Shown: positions 1 to 5,450, counted from the first letter of the stretch. The stretch is 8,292 nucleotides of DNA from Dehalococcoidales bacterium (GCA_030632305.1 DAOVUZ010000026.1:1-8292), one strand, 5' to 3'. The notes: generated by a model from the letters alone, not told the origin. Numbers and translations are program-made.

Positions 1-104
1 GTCCAAATCTGGAGAAGGAAATAGCGGCTGAAGTAGCTGCCGTAGCCAGAGCGTTAAATAATCCAATCGCCCTAGCCTATGAGGGAATGCAACTTAACCT
101 GTAA
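1..104 (+). CDS. C-terminal end of an unrecognised protein (5' truncated by window)
   Basis: The third frame is open from the window edge to a TAA at 102-104 and encodes 33 residues that end in AYEGMQLNL. The other two plus-strand frames close within the first 40 bases. The segment looks like an amphipathic Ala/Glu-rich helix (around EIAAEVAAVARAL) followed by a short hydrophobic tail, so it is probably the end of a soluble domain. I do not recognise the family. The layout (helix, short turn, final strand) is vaguely like the end of winged-helix DNA glycosylase-type proteins, but this is too little to call. The next gene begins 27 bases downstream on the same strand, so the two may be cotranscribed. 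Confidence 0.6.
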   Translation, partial: PNLEKEIAAEVAAVARALNNPIALAYEGMQLNL

Positions 105-131
105 GAATAACTTGCCCCCTTTTAGCCGGCT

Positions 132-608
132 ATGATGGAAATGAAATTCTTTGCTGATAACAATGTAGGCAGGCTAGCTAAGTGGCTGAGGATGATGGGC
201 TATGATACCCGGTTCTTCAGCAGCGGTGATGATTCCAGTATGATAGCTATTGCTCTAGCCGAAGATAGAGTGATACTAACCAGAGATACCCAGATTATGA
301 GGAGACGGGTAGTAACCAGTGGGCAGCTCAAAGCTATCCTTATCCAGGGTGATGAACCTGAACAACAAATGCGTCAGGTGATAGATAACCTGAACCTGGA
401 TTGCCAGTTCAAACCGTTTACTATTTGTTTGGAGTGCAACCAGCCGCTGGTGCCGAGGACTAGGGAGCAGGTGAAAGACCTGGTGCCGCCCTATGTTTTC
501 CAGACACAGGTTCAGTATGTGGAGTGCCCCACCTGCCACCGCATCTACTGGAGAGGAACGCACTGGCAGGCAATGGCCGGGAAACTAAATAAATTTATGA
601 AAGGTTGA
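132..608 (+). CDS. Mut7-C RNase domain protein with C-terminal zinc ribbon
   Basis: The protein has 158 residues, the usual size for stand-alone Mut7-C (DUF82) proteins, which have a PIN-like nuclease fold. The N-terminal half carries the expected acidic positions: D9 in FFADNN, D33/D34 after FFSSG, and D52 in ILTRDTQ. It also has the typical GRLAKWLRMMGYDT segment (13-26). The C-terminal half has a zinc ribbon with two CxxC knuckles, C99/C102 and C132/C135, and the family-like CHRIYWRGTHW stretch (135-145). A metal-dependent RNase activity is inferred from the fold; the natural substrate is not known for most members. The start is uncertain. ATGs at 132, 135 and 141 are in frame, and none has a strong Shine-Dalgarno; the ATG at 141 gives a protein starting MKFFADNN, which is a natural N-terminus for the domain. 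It is a soluble cytoplasmic protein with no signal peptide or membrane segment. Confidence 0.88.
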   Translation: MMEMKFFADNNVGRLAKWLRMMGYDTRFFSSGDDSSMIAIALAEDRVILTRDTQIMRRRVVTSGQLKAILIQGDEPEQQMRQVIDNLNLDCQFKPFTICLECNQPLVPRTREQVKDLVPPYVFQTQVQYVECPTCHRIYWRGTHWQAMAGKLNKFMKG

Positions 609-633
609 CCATAGCCGAGGATATTGTTACACT
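605..633 (+). promoter_or_regulatory. Predicted sigma70-type promoter for nnrDE
   Basis: TTGACC (605-610) and TACACT (628-633) are separated by exactly 17 bases. The -35 box overlaps the stop codon of the upstream gene. Transcription would start near 640 and leave a leader of about 30 bases carrying the Shine-Dalgarno at 655-661. The prediction rests on consensus match and position only. Confidence 0.5.
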
Positions 634-654
634 TTAAATTAGCCTTTACCCTTT

Positions 655-661
655 AGAGAGG
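655..661 (+). promoter_or_regulatory. Ribosome binding site that sets the nnrDE start
   Basis: AGAGAGG at 655-661 lies 9 bases before the ATG at 671 but only 3 bases before the in-frame GTG at 665. The spacing therefore favours the ATG, giving a protein that starts MKILTT. Confidence 0.65.
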
Positions 662-670
662 TAGGTGACA

Positions 671-2227
671 ATGAAAATTTTAACTACCAGTCAGATGTAT
701 CAGGTAGAGCAGGACTGCGCCAAGATTGGCTTGTCTGCGGATGTGCTTATGGAGAATGCGGGGAAAGCAGTGGCTGAAGAGGTAAGACAAATCCTGGGTG
801 CTATTGACCAGCAATGTATCCTGATCCTGATCGGACCGGGTAATAATGGTGGCGATGGACTGGTCGCTGCTCGGTATCTTGGTGACTGGGGAGCCAAGGT
901 CAGCCTTTACCTTTCTAGCCAGAGACTACCGAATGACCCGAACCTGGCGCTGGTTCTCGAACGAGGCATAAGCTGTATTAAAGCGGCTCAGGATGAAAGC
1001 CTGGACAGGCTTGGTGAACTGCTGTCATCAGCCGACGCTGCTGTTGATGCTTTATTTGGCACTGGCAAAATTCGCCCCATTCGCGGCACCCCCCAGCAAA
1101 TATTAAACAGGGTTAGTCAAGCCAAAAAGGAGCGGTCAGGGCTTCACCTCATTGCTCTGGATTTACCATCAGGGTTAAACGCTGATAGTGGTGATGTTGA
1201 CCCTGCCTGCCTTTGTGTTGATGATACAATCACCCTTGGATTTCCCAAGACAGGCTTATTCAACCCTCCTGGGGTAGAAAGAGTGGGCAAAGTCACTGTA
1301 GCTGATATTGGTATCCCCGCTCACCTGGCTGAAGGGGTAGCTACCGAGTTTATGACCAGTGACTGGGCTAAATCGGTTCTGCCCCGGCGTCCACTTGGAG
1401 CTAATAAAGGGAGCTTTGGTAAAGTTCTTGTTGTTGCTGGCTCAATCAACTACATTGGTGCTGCCTACTTGGCCTGTAGCGGTGCCATGCGGGTTGGGGC
1501 AGGATTGGTAACCCTGGCAACGGCTAACAGTCTCCAGCCAGTTCTGGCATCAAAGCTAACTGAGGTAACCTATCTTCCCCTACCCGAGTTCTCTCCTGGC
1601 ATTATCTCCTCCGAAGCAGTCAGGCTCATACACCAACAGCTCGGTCAATACAATGTCCTGCTTCTAGGCTGTGGACTGGGACAGAGCCAATCAGCCATAA
1701 AGCTTATCAAGTCGACACTTCTCAGCGGGAAGGTATCACTACCAGCATTAGTCCTTGATGCTGATGGTCTTAACATTATGGCTAAAATTCCGAAGTGGTG
1801 GCAACAGCTAACTAAGGATGCTATACTTACCCCACACCCTGGCGAAATGGCAAGGCTGGCTGGGGTATCTGTAGATGAAGTCCAGTCAAACAGAATAGCT
1901 ATGGCTGAGAAGGTAGCTCTGGACTGGCGCAAAATAGTTGTCCTCAAGGGAGCCAACACTGTGGTTGCCACGCCAGAGGGTCAATCCATGATTAGCCCTG
2001 TAGCTAATCCTGGGCTGGCATCAGCCGGAACCGGTGATGTCCTTAGCGGGGCTATAGCGGGGCTGGTGGCGCAAGGTCTATCCCTTTTTGATGCTGCTGC
2101 CCTGGGTGTATATCTCCATGGTGAAGCTGGAGAGATGGTTAAGGCTAGGCTGGGCGACACTGGCATGATTGCCACCGACCTTTTGCCAGCACTGCCTTTA
2201 GTTATTAAGCAGCTAAGAGAAACCTAA
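671..2227 (+). CDS. nnrDE: Bifunctional NAD(P)H-hydrate epimerase / ADP-dependent NAD(P)H-hydrate dehydratase
   Basis: This 518-residue fusion repairs hydrated NADH and NADPH. The N-terminal YjeF_N part (about 1-225) epimerises R-NAD(P)HX to the S form. The C-terminal ribokinase-like part (about 235-515) dehydrates S-NAD(P)HX using ADP. The epimerase part shows the signature GPGNNGGDG (55-63), DALFGTG (126-132) and LDLPSG (163-168). The dehydratase part shows GANKGSFGKVLVVAGS (243-258), HPGEMARLAG (389-398), VVLKGA (423-428) and the anion-hole/catalytic AGTGD (452-456, Asp456). Length and domain order match the common bacterial fusion, sometimes annotated nnr or yjeF. An in-frame GTG at 665 is possible but poorly spaced from the Shine-Dalgarno. 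It is followed by coaX and coaBC on the same strand, so it heads a cofactor metabolism and repair cluster. No key motif is missing. Confidence 0.95.
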   Translation: MKILTTSQMYQVEQDCAKIGLSADVLMENAGKAVAEEVRQILGAIDQQCILILIGPGNNGGDGLVAARYLGDWGAKVSLYLSSQRLPNDPNLALVLERGISCIKAAQDESLDRLGELLSSADAAVDALFGTGKIRPIRGTPQQILNRVSQAKKERSGLHLIALDLPSGLNADSGDVDPACLCVDDTITLGFPKTGLFNPPGVERVGKVTVADIGIPAHLAEGVATEFMTSDWAKSVLPRRPLGANKGSFGKVLVVAGSINYIGAAYLACSGAMRVGAGLVTLATANSLQPVLASKLTEVTYLPLPEFSPGIISSEAVRLIHQQLGQYNVLLLGCGLGQSQSAIKLIKSTLLSGKVSLPALVLDADGLNIMAKIPKWWQQLTKDAILTPHPGEMARLAGVSVDEVQSNRIAMAEKVALDWRKIVVLKGANTVVATPEGQSMISPVANPGLASAGTGDVLSGAIAGLVAQGLSLFDAAALGVYLHGEAGEMVKARLGDTGMIATDLLPALPLVIKQLRET

Positions 2228-2289
2228 CCTCTTCCCTCATGCAAGGAAGTTATTCCTATATTGGAGAGGGGGATACAGGGGGTGAGGTT
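2226..2289 (+). repeat. G/C-skewed intergenic repeat upstream of coaX (degenerate)
   Basis: The region starts at the nnrDE stop codon. AACCTC (2226-2231) is complementary to GAGGTT (2284-2289), and inside lies a small hairpin, CTTCC (2231-2235) with GGAAG (2245-2249). A G-rich stretch (2263-2283) follows. Its right end, GAGGTTGATAA (2284-2294), matches the right end of the repeat before valS (5429-5439) at 10 of 11 positions. It lacks the GCGAAGC hairpin of the other two elements, so membership in the same family is tentative. Confidence 0.35.
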
Positions 2290-2297
2290 GATAAACA

Positions 2298-2326
2298 TTA
2301 AAAAATATTTTGAGATAGAATATAAA
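2298..2326 (+). promoter_or_regulatory. Possible weak promoter in AT-rich leader of coaX
   Basis: TTAAAA (2298-2303) and TATAAA (2321-2326) are 17 bases apart in an AT-rich stretch directly before coaX. The start site would fall near 2333, leaving almost no leader. AT-rich DNA gives such matches easily, so this is weak. Read-through from nnrDE is the alternative. The coaX ribosome site is also weak (AGGA at 2328-2331, 5 bases before the ATG). Confidence 0.25.
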
Positions 2327-2336
2327 TAGGAATACC

Positions 2337-3104
2337 ATGCTATTAGCCGTTGATATTGGAAATACCGATACCACCCTGGGGGTTTTTGAAGGCGAGGAGC
2401 TTCGTGCTACCTGGCATATGGCTACTGGTATTCACCGTATGGCAGATGAATATGCTGCCTTACTGCTTAACCTGCTGCACCACCAGGGGCTGGACATATC
2501 TGAGATTAAAGAGATAGCCCTGTGCAGTGTCGTCCCGCCACTGATAGCCACCTTTGACGAGCTATGTCAGCGGTATTTTAACCTCTCGCCACTGGTGGTA
2601 GGGGCTGGGGTTAAGACCGGTGTCCGCATCCGCATGGATAATCCCAGAGAGGTTGGGGCTGACCGCATTGCCAATGCTGCCGCTGCCCATCATCTCTACG
2701 GTGGTCCGATAATCATTGCCGACCTGGGGACAGCCACTACCTTTGATACTGTATCTAAAGAGGGCGACTATCTGGGAGGGGCTATTGCCCCCGGTATAGG
2801 CACTGCCGCCGAGGCTCTGTTTACGCAGGCGGCAATGTTGCCCCGGGTGGAGTTAACCCATCCTAAACGGGCTATTGGCACCAGCACTATTACTGCTATG
2901 CAGTCAGGGATTGTCTTTGGCTATGTAGGACTTATTGAAGGGATAGTGGCTCGTATTCAACAGGAATTGGGGGAAAGGGCTAAGGTGGTGGCTACCGGAG
3001 GCTTTGCCGAACTCATAGCCAGGGAAACAGCGGTAATTGATGTGGTAAATCCCGATTTAACACTGATTGGATTAAGACTCATCTACCTGTTGAACAAAGC
3101 CTAG
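2337..3104 (+). CDS. coaX: Type III pantothenate kinase
   Basis: The protein has 255 residues, the standard CoaX length. It phosphorylates pantothenate to 4'-phosphopantothenate, the first committed step of CoA synthesis, in the cytoplasm. It belongs to the ASKHA fold. The N-terminal phosphate-binding motif DIGNTDTTLG is at 6-15. NPREVGADR (102-110) places the expected catalytic base at Asp109, and DLGTATTFD (129-137) contains the monovalent-cation/phosphate-binding Asp129. A further motif, GGAIAPGIG (147-155), is followed by the C-terminal ATGG (219-222). Type III enzymes generally need K+ or NH4+ and escape CoA feedback inhibition; this is family knowledge, not visible here. coaBC, which acts on the product, follows 81 bases downstream, and nnrDE precedes by 109 bases. 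No coaA-like gene is in view. The start is an ATG that gives MLLAVDIGNT, the usual N-terminus. Confidence 0.96.
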   Translation: MLLAVDIGNTDTTLGVFEGEELRATWHMATGIHRMADEYAALLLNLLHHQGLDISEIKEIALCSVVPPLIATFDELCQRYFNLSPLVVGAGVKTGVRIRMDNPREVGADRIANAAAAHHLYGGPIIIADLGTATTFDTVSKEGDYLGGAIAPGIGTAAEALFTQAAMLPRVELTHPKRAIGTSTITAMQSGIVFGYVGLIEGIVARIQQELGERAKVVATGGFAELIARETAVIDVVNPDLTLIGLRLIYLLNKA

Positions 3105-3122
3105 CCGGAAAGAGTTTTTTAA

Positions 3123-3176
3123 TTAGGGGGGTAGATTGAAGGGGCGAAGCCCCTTCACAAATAATCCCTCCCCTAA
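3123..3176 (+). repeat. Nested-hairpin intergenic repeat upstream of coaBC
   Basis: The inner arm is a perfect 9-bp stem (TGAAGGGGC at 3137-3145, GCCCCTTCA at 3149-3157) closed by a GAA triloop. The apex reads GCGAAGC, a sequence known to form an exceptionally stable DNA mini-hairpin. The outer arm pairs TTAGGGG (3123-3129) with CCCCTAA (3170-3176). The design matches the element before valS. It is not followed by a T-run, so it is not a typical intrinsic terminator. The last two bases of the outer arm are part of the coaBC Shine-Dalgarno. Confidence 0.75.
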
Positions 3177-3180
3177 GGAG
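3175..3180 (+). promoter_or_regulatory. Strong ribosome binding site of coaBC, touching the hairpin
   Basis: AAGGAG at 3175-3180 lies 5 bases before the ATG at 3186. It is the best Shine-Dalgarno in the cofactor cluster. Its first two bases are also the end of the outer stem of the repeat at 3123-3176. Confidence 0.75.
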
Positions 3181-3185
3181 CAAGG

Positions 3186-4379
3186 ATGTTAGCCAACAAA
3201 ACTATAGTATTGGGCATAACCGGTAGTATAGCTGCTTATAAGGCAGCCGACATCGCCAGTAAATTAACCCGGGCTGGAGCCAGCGTTGAGGTGGTTATGA
3301 CCGACTCGGCTACCAGGTTCGTAGCCCCGCTGACCCTGCGCAGCATCACCGGCCGACCGGTAGTAACCGACATGTTCGAATTAGCCTCTGAGTTCAGCAT
3401 TGAGCACATAGCCCTGGCTGAGGTGGCTGATGTGGTTGTCATTGCCCCGGCTACAGCTAATATTATCGCCAAACTGTCAACCGGTATTGCTGATGATATG
3501 CTTGCTTGCACCGTGCTGGCGACTAAAGCGCCGATTATCCTGGCGCCAGCTATGAATGTTAATATGTTTGAGAACCCTATCACCCAGGAAAACCTGTCCA
3601 AGCTAAAAGCCAGAGGCTTTACCATTGTTGACCCTGCTTGCGGTCGCCTGGCTTCAGGCAAAATAGGTCTCGGTCGTCTGGCTGAGGTTGACGAAATCAT
3701 CGCCACTATAAACCAGGTATTGGGCAGGAGTGGTGACATTGCCGGTAAACGAATCGTGGTTACCGCTGGTGGTACTCAGGAACCTATCGACCCTGTCCGC
3801 CATATCGGCAATCGCTCCTCGGGCAAGATGGGCTATGCCGTGGCTGAAGCCGCCAGGGATAGAGGAGCCGTAGTATTACTGATTACTGCCCCCACCTCCC
3901 TGCCCCAGCCAGCAGGCATTGAGGTTGTCCGGGTTAGAACTGCTGCCGGGATGAAAGAAGCGGTGGCTGAGGCAGTAGCTCAGGCCGATGTTCTGATTAT
4001 GGCGGCGGCGGTAGCCGACTACCAGCCCCAGAGCGTAGCCGAAGCCAAGATTAAAAAAGACAGTCCCAGCCTGACCCTGGAGCTAATCAGGACGCCGGAT
4101 ATTCTAGCCGAAGTGAAGGGTAATTTTATCAGGGTCGGTTTTGCCGCTGAAAGCGAGGACATAGTCGCCAATGCCAAACAAAAGCTGGAAAAGAAGCAGC
4201 TTGACATAATAGTGGCTAACGATATAACCGATGCTGATAGCGGCTTCGGCGCCGATACCAACAAAGTAATTTTGATTAGTCGAGATGGCAAGGTAGAAAC
4301 CCTGCCCCTGCTGAGCAAAAGAGAAGTAGCCGATAAGATACTGGATAGGGTGGTGGGGCTTTTAGCGAAGAAAGCCTAG
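3186..4379 (+). CDS. coaBC: Bifunctional phosphopantothenoylcysteine decarboxylase / phosphopantothenate-cysteine ligase
   Basis: The protein has 397 residues, as expected for the bacterial fusion. The CoaB half joins 4'-phosphopantothenate to cysteine; the FMN-dependent CoaC half decarboxylates the product to 4'-phosphopantetheine. The CoaC domain (about 1-180) has the flavoprotein start GITGSIAAYKA (10-20), the active-site His74 in SIEHIALAE, PAMNVNMFENP (121-131, with Asn124) and the substrate-flap CGRLASG with Cys152. The CoaB domain (about 187-395) opens with GKRIVVTAGGTQEPIDPVR, has NRSSGKMG (209-216, with Asn209), AAAVADYQP (273-281) and the KIKK lysines (288-291). All expected active-site residues are present. 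The stop codon overlaps the stop of the convergent gene in a shared CTAG at 4376-4379. Cotranscription with coaX is likely, and the strong Shine-Dalgarno suggests efficient translation unless the adjoining hairpin masks it. Confidence 0.97.
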   Translation: MLANKTIVLGITGSIAAYKAADIASKLTRAGASVEVVMTDSATRFVAPLTLRSITGRPVVTDMFELASEFSIEHIALAEVADVVVIAPATANIIAKLSTGIADDMLACTVLATKAPIILAPAMNVNMFENPITQENLSKLKARGFTIVDPACGRLASGKIGLGRLAEVDEIIATINQVLGRSGDIAGKRIVVTAGGTQEPIDPVRHIGNRSSGKMGYAVAEAARDRGAVVLLITAPTSLPQPAGIEVVRVRTAAGMKEAVAEAVAQADVLIMAAAVADYQPQSVAEAKIKKDSPSLTLELIRTPDILAEVKGNFIRVGFAAESEDIVANAKQKLEKKQLDIIVANDITDADSGFGADTNKVILISRDGKVETLPLLSKREVADKILDRVVGLLAKKA

Positions 4380-4957
4380 GGGGTAGGAAGATACGAAGCT
4401 GGCGACCACTCAGCGAGCAAATGGTCCGCTATTGCTTGGTAGCAACTCCAAAGCTCTCTCGATGGACCATCACGCGTCTCGACTGTTATTATCCAACACC
4501 TGTGTATCCTATAAGTACGGATTGTCACATCGGCACTCCTCATTATCGGCCCCTTTATTGAAATGTCGCTATTCAGACGACCTACAATCCCCAGGCCATA
4601 GTCCCTACCCTCCCACTGCAAATCGATGACTTTGCCCAAAAATGGGAGGCTCCTTTTGCTGACTGAATGGATTTCGAGTGGTTTGAGTGGTTTGATTCGC
4701 CGACGTGGGATATTTTGGCCTAGCCTGGGGTCAGGCACTCCATAATCGGTGTAGTATAATTGACCGCTAACTGGGTCTACAGCGCCGCCTATTCTGCCCA
4801 CGTTGACCCACCGGATGGGTCCCTCACGTATATCAATAATTCCAAAAGACTCTTTCCCGCCGATCTTCTCCTCGTCCCGGTTGCGTTCAGCCATTTGAGC
4901 ATCTATGCCTAGGCTACGCAGGCGAGCACAGATTTCATCCTTCTTGTTATTACTCAT
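4376..4957 (-). CDS. Conserved-looking protein of unknown function (193 aa), probably 5'-frameshifted
   Basis: I do not recognise this family. The frame is probably real: it is 193 codons long, converges cleanly on coaBC, and reads like a folded soluble protein. There is a charged N-terminal helix (about 4-33), then GIIDIREGPIRWVNVGRIGG (39-58). A basic stretch follows (RRRIKPLKPL, 85-94), then VIDLQWEGRDYGLGIVGRLN (110-129) and a final WIITVETRDG plus helix (155-183). No signal peptide, membrane segment or obvious catalytic motif is visible. The ATG at 4957 has only a distant GGGAG, 13 bases upstream, and an in-frame TGA lies three codons before it. That ATG exists only because of a 10-bp tandem duplication. 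The ancestral start was probably the ATG at 4997, which would give a 203-residue protein starting MGFFDKIRETLSNNKKDE. KPLKPL (89-94) comes from an exact in-frame 9-bp duplication. Confidence 0.65.
   Translation of the reverse strand: MSNNKKDEICARLRSLGIDAQMAERNRDEEKIGGKESFGIIDIREGPIRWVNVGRIGGAVDPVSGQLYYTDYGVPDPRLGQNIPRRRIKPLKPLEIHSVSKRSLPFLGKVIDLQWEGRDYGLGIVGRLNSDISIKGPIMRSADVTIRTYRIHRCWIITVETRDGPSRELWSCYQAIADHLLAEWSPASYLPTP
4676..4693 (-). repeat. Exact 9-bp tandem duplication inside the unknown gene
   Basis: On the plus strand GAGTGGTTT occurs twice in a row. On the coding strand it gives the duplicated tripeptide KPLKPL, so the frame is kept. Neither copy has diverged, which suggests a recent event. 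Confidence 0.85.
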
Positions 4958-4966
4958 TATTACTCA
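4947..4966 (-). repeat. Exact 10-bp tandem duplication that shifts the reading frame
   Basis: TTATTACTCA occurs twice without mismatch (4947-4956 and 4957-4966 on the plus strand). Ten bases is not a multiple of three, so the duplication disconnects the upstream frame (start at 4997) from the 193-codon body. It also creates the ATG at 4957-4955 where the two copies meet. Confidence 0.9.
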
Positions 4967-4997
4967 AAGTCTCCCGTATCTTATCAAAGAAACCCAT
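4950..4997 (-). other. 15-codon upstream frame, likely the detached 5' end of the unknown gene
   Basis: An ATG at 4997-4995 opens a frame reading MGFFDKIRETLSNNE and stopping at TAA (4952-4950). It has a good Shine-Dalgarno (GAGG, 5010-5007) at 9-base spacing, much better than the start of the 193-codon frame. Deleting one copy of the 10-bp repeat makes it run straight into SNNKKDEICARL of the downstream frame. As the DNA stands, its stop overlaps the downstream start in the sequence ATGAGTAA, so a ribosome ending here could re-start on the main frame. It could be a broken gene end, a leader peptide with translational coupling, or one state of a slippage switch. Confidence 0.6.
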
Positions 4998-5006
4998 GGC
5001 GCATTA

Positions 5007-5010
5007 CCTC
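5007..5010 (-). promoter_or_regulatory. Ribosome binding site for the upstream start at 4997
   Basis: Read on the minus strand, GAGG (followed by TAA) lies 9 bases before the ATG at 4997. It supports that ATG, rather than the one at 4957, as the original translation start of the unknown gene. Confidence 0.6.
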
Positions 5011-5056
5011 GTAGAAGTTTGTGCATGAATGGTGCCGTTGATACATTTCCCACACC

Positions 5057-5125
5057 CTGAGCTAATACTACACTTCTGCTACTCTAAGGTTATTGTACAT
5101 GTTGGAGCTTGAGTGTAGTGCTCAG
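5057..5125. repeat. Interrupted inverted repeat overlapping the minus-strand promoter
   Basis: CTGAGC (5057-5062) and ACTACACT (5067-5074) are together complementary to AGTGTAGTGCTCAG (5112-5125). This gives 14 base pairs with a four-base bulge (TAAT) in one arm and a 37-base centre. The right arm contains the -10 box of the predicted minus-strand promoter. It could be an operator-like site, or a fold in a plus-strand RNA. The arms are too far apart for certainty. Confidence 0.5.
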
Positions 5126-5140
5126 TGAGCGGGTTGTCAA
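5112..5140 (-). promoter_or_regulatory. Near-consensus sigma70-type promoter for the unknown minus-strand gene
   Basis: On the minus strand a perfect TTGACA (5140-5135) is followed after exactly 17 bases by TACACT (5117-5112). The start site would be near 5105, giving a leader of about 107 bases to the ATG at 4997. The same spacing and -10 sequence occur in the promoter predicted before nnrDE. Confidence 0.6.
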
Positions 5141-5258
5141 TATCCCTAAATGAGAGATGAGCGTGGGCGTGCGGAATGTAGTCGCAATTCCAGGAAGGGA
5201 AGTAGTATTAACAAAGGCCTAGCGCTTGATATGAGCACTTTTCATAAGGGCAAGGCTG

Positions 5259-5331
5259 TTGCGGGTAGGAGTAATAATCCACTATAATGTTTTGACAGTT
5301 TGTGGAGAATCAGGTTTTAAAGGAATACAAT
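5259..5331 (+). promoter_or_regulatory. Candidate promoter region of valS
   Basis: Two candidates overlap here. TTGCGG (5259-5264) with a perfect TATAAT (5283-5288) has an 18-base spacer. TGGAGA (5303-5308) with TACAAT (5326-5331) has a 17-base spacer. A consensus TTGACA (5292-5297) also lies here, but the best -10 partner is TTTAAA (5316-5321) after 18 bases. Either start would leave a leader of about 120-165 bases that includes the hairpin repeat. Confidence 0.45.
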
Positions 5332-5366
5332 ATAGGTTGTTAGATAGCCCATCCCTTTGTAGCTTC

Positions 5367-5432
5367 TAGGGGAAATGAGATGAGAGAGGGCGAAGCCCCC
5401 TCTCCCAAACCCCTCCCCTTCTCCAAGAGAGG
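5367..5432 (+). repeat. Nested-hairpin intergenic repeat upstream of valS
   Basis: The inner stem is GAGAGGGC (5384-5391) against GCCC-TCTC (5395-5404, with a two-C bulge) around a GAA triloop; the apex is GCGAAGC, as in the coaBC element. The outer arm pairs AGGGG (5368-5372) with CCCCT (5415-5419). A second small hairpin (5418-5432, CTTCTC with GAGAGG) follows. The spacing and order of arms match the element at 3123-3176, so both are copies of one repeat type. Confidence 0.7.
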
Positions 5433-5450
5433 TTGTTAAGTAATTTCTAG

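Noticed and set aside
665..667. GTG start for nnrDE
   Set aside because: Only 3 bases separate it from the Shine-Dalgarno, whereas the ATG two codons later has ideal spacing.
2226..2294. Cofactor-sensing riboswitch before coaX
   Set aside because: The gap is short and G-rich, without any known aptamer core I can recognise; a decayed repeat explains it better.
3115..3120. Intrinsic terminator after coaX (run of six T)
   Set aside because: No stem-loop precedes the T-run, and the stable hairpin lies after it, in the wrong order for a plus-strand terminator.
3137..3157. CRISPR repeat
   Set aside because: The palindromic hairpin is a single copy at this locus with no spacer-repeat periodicity and no cas genes nearby.
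3236..3739. 167-codon minus-strand open frame inside coaBC
   Set aside because: It is a mirror of the strongly conserved CoaC coding sequence, with Ala/Ser/Thr-rich composition typical of antisense frames.
4432..4629. 65-codon plus-strand open frame opposite the unknown gene
   Set aside because: Low-complexity, Ser/His-rich translation with no Shine-Dalgarno; it is the antisense shadow of the better minus-strand frame.
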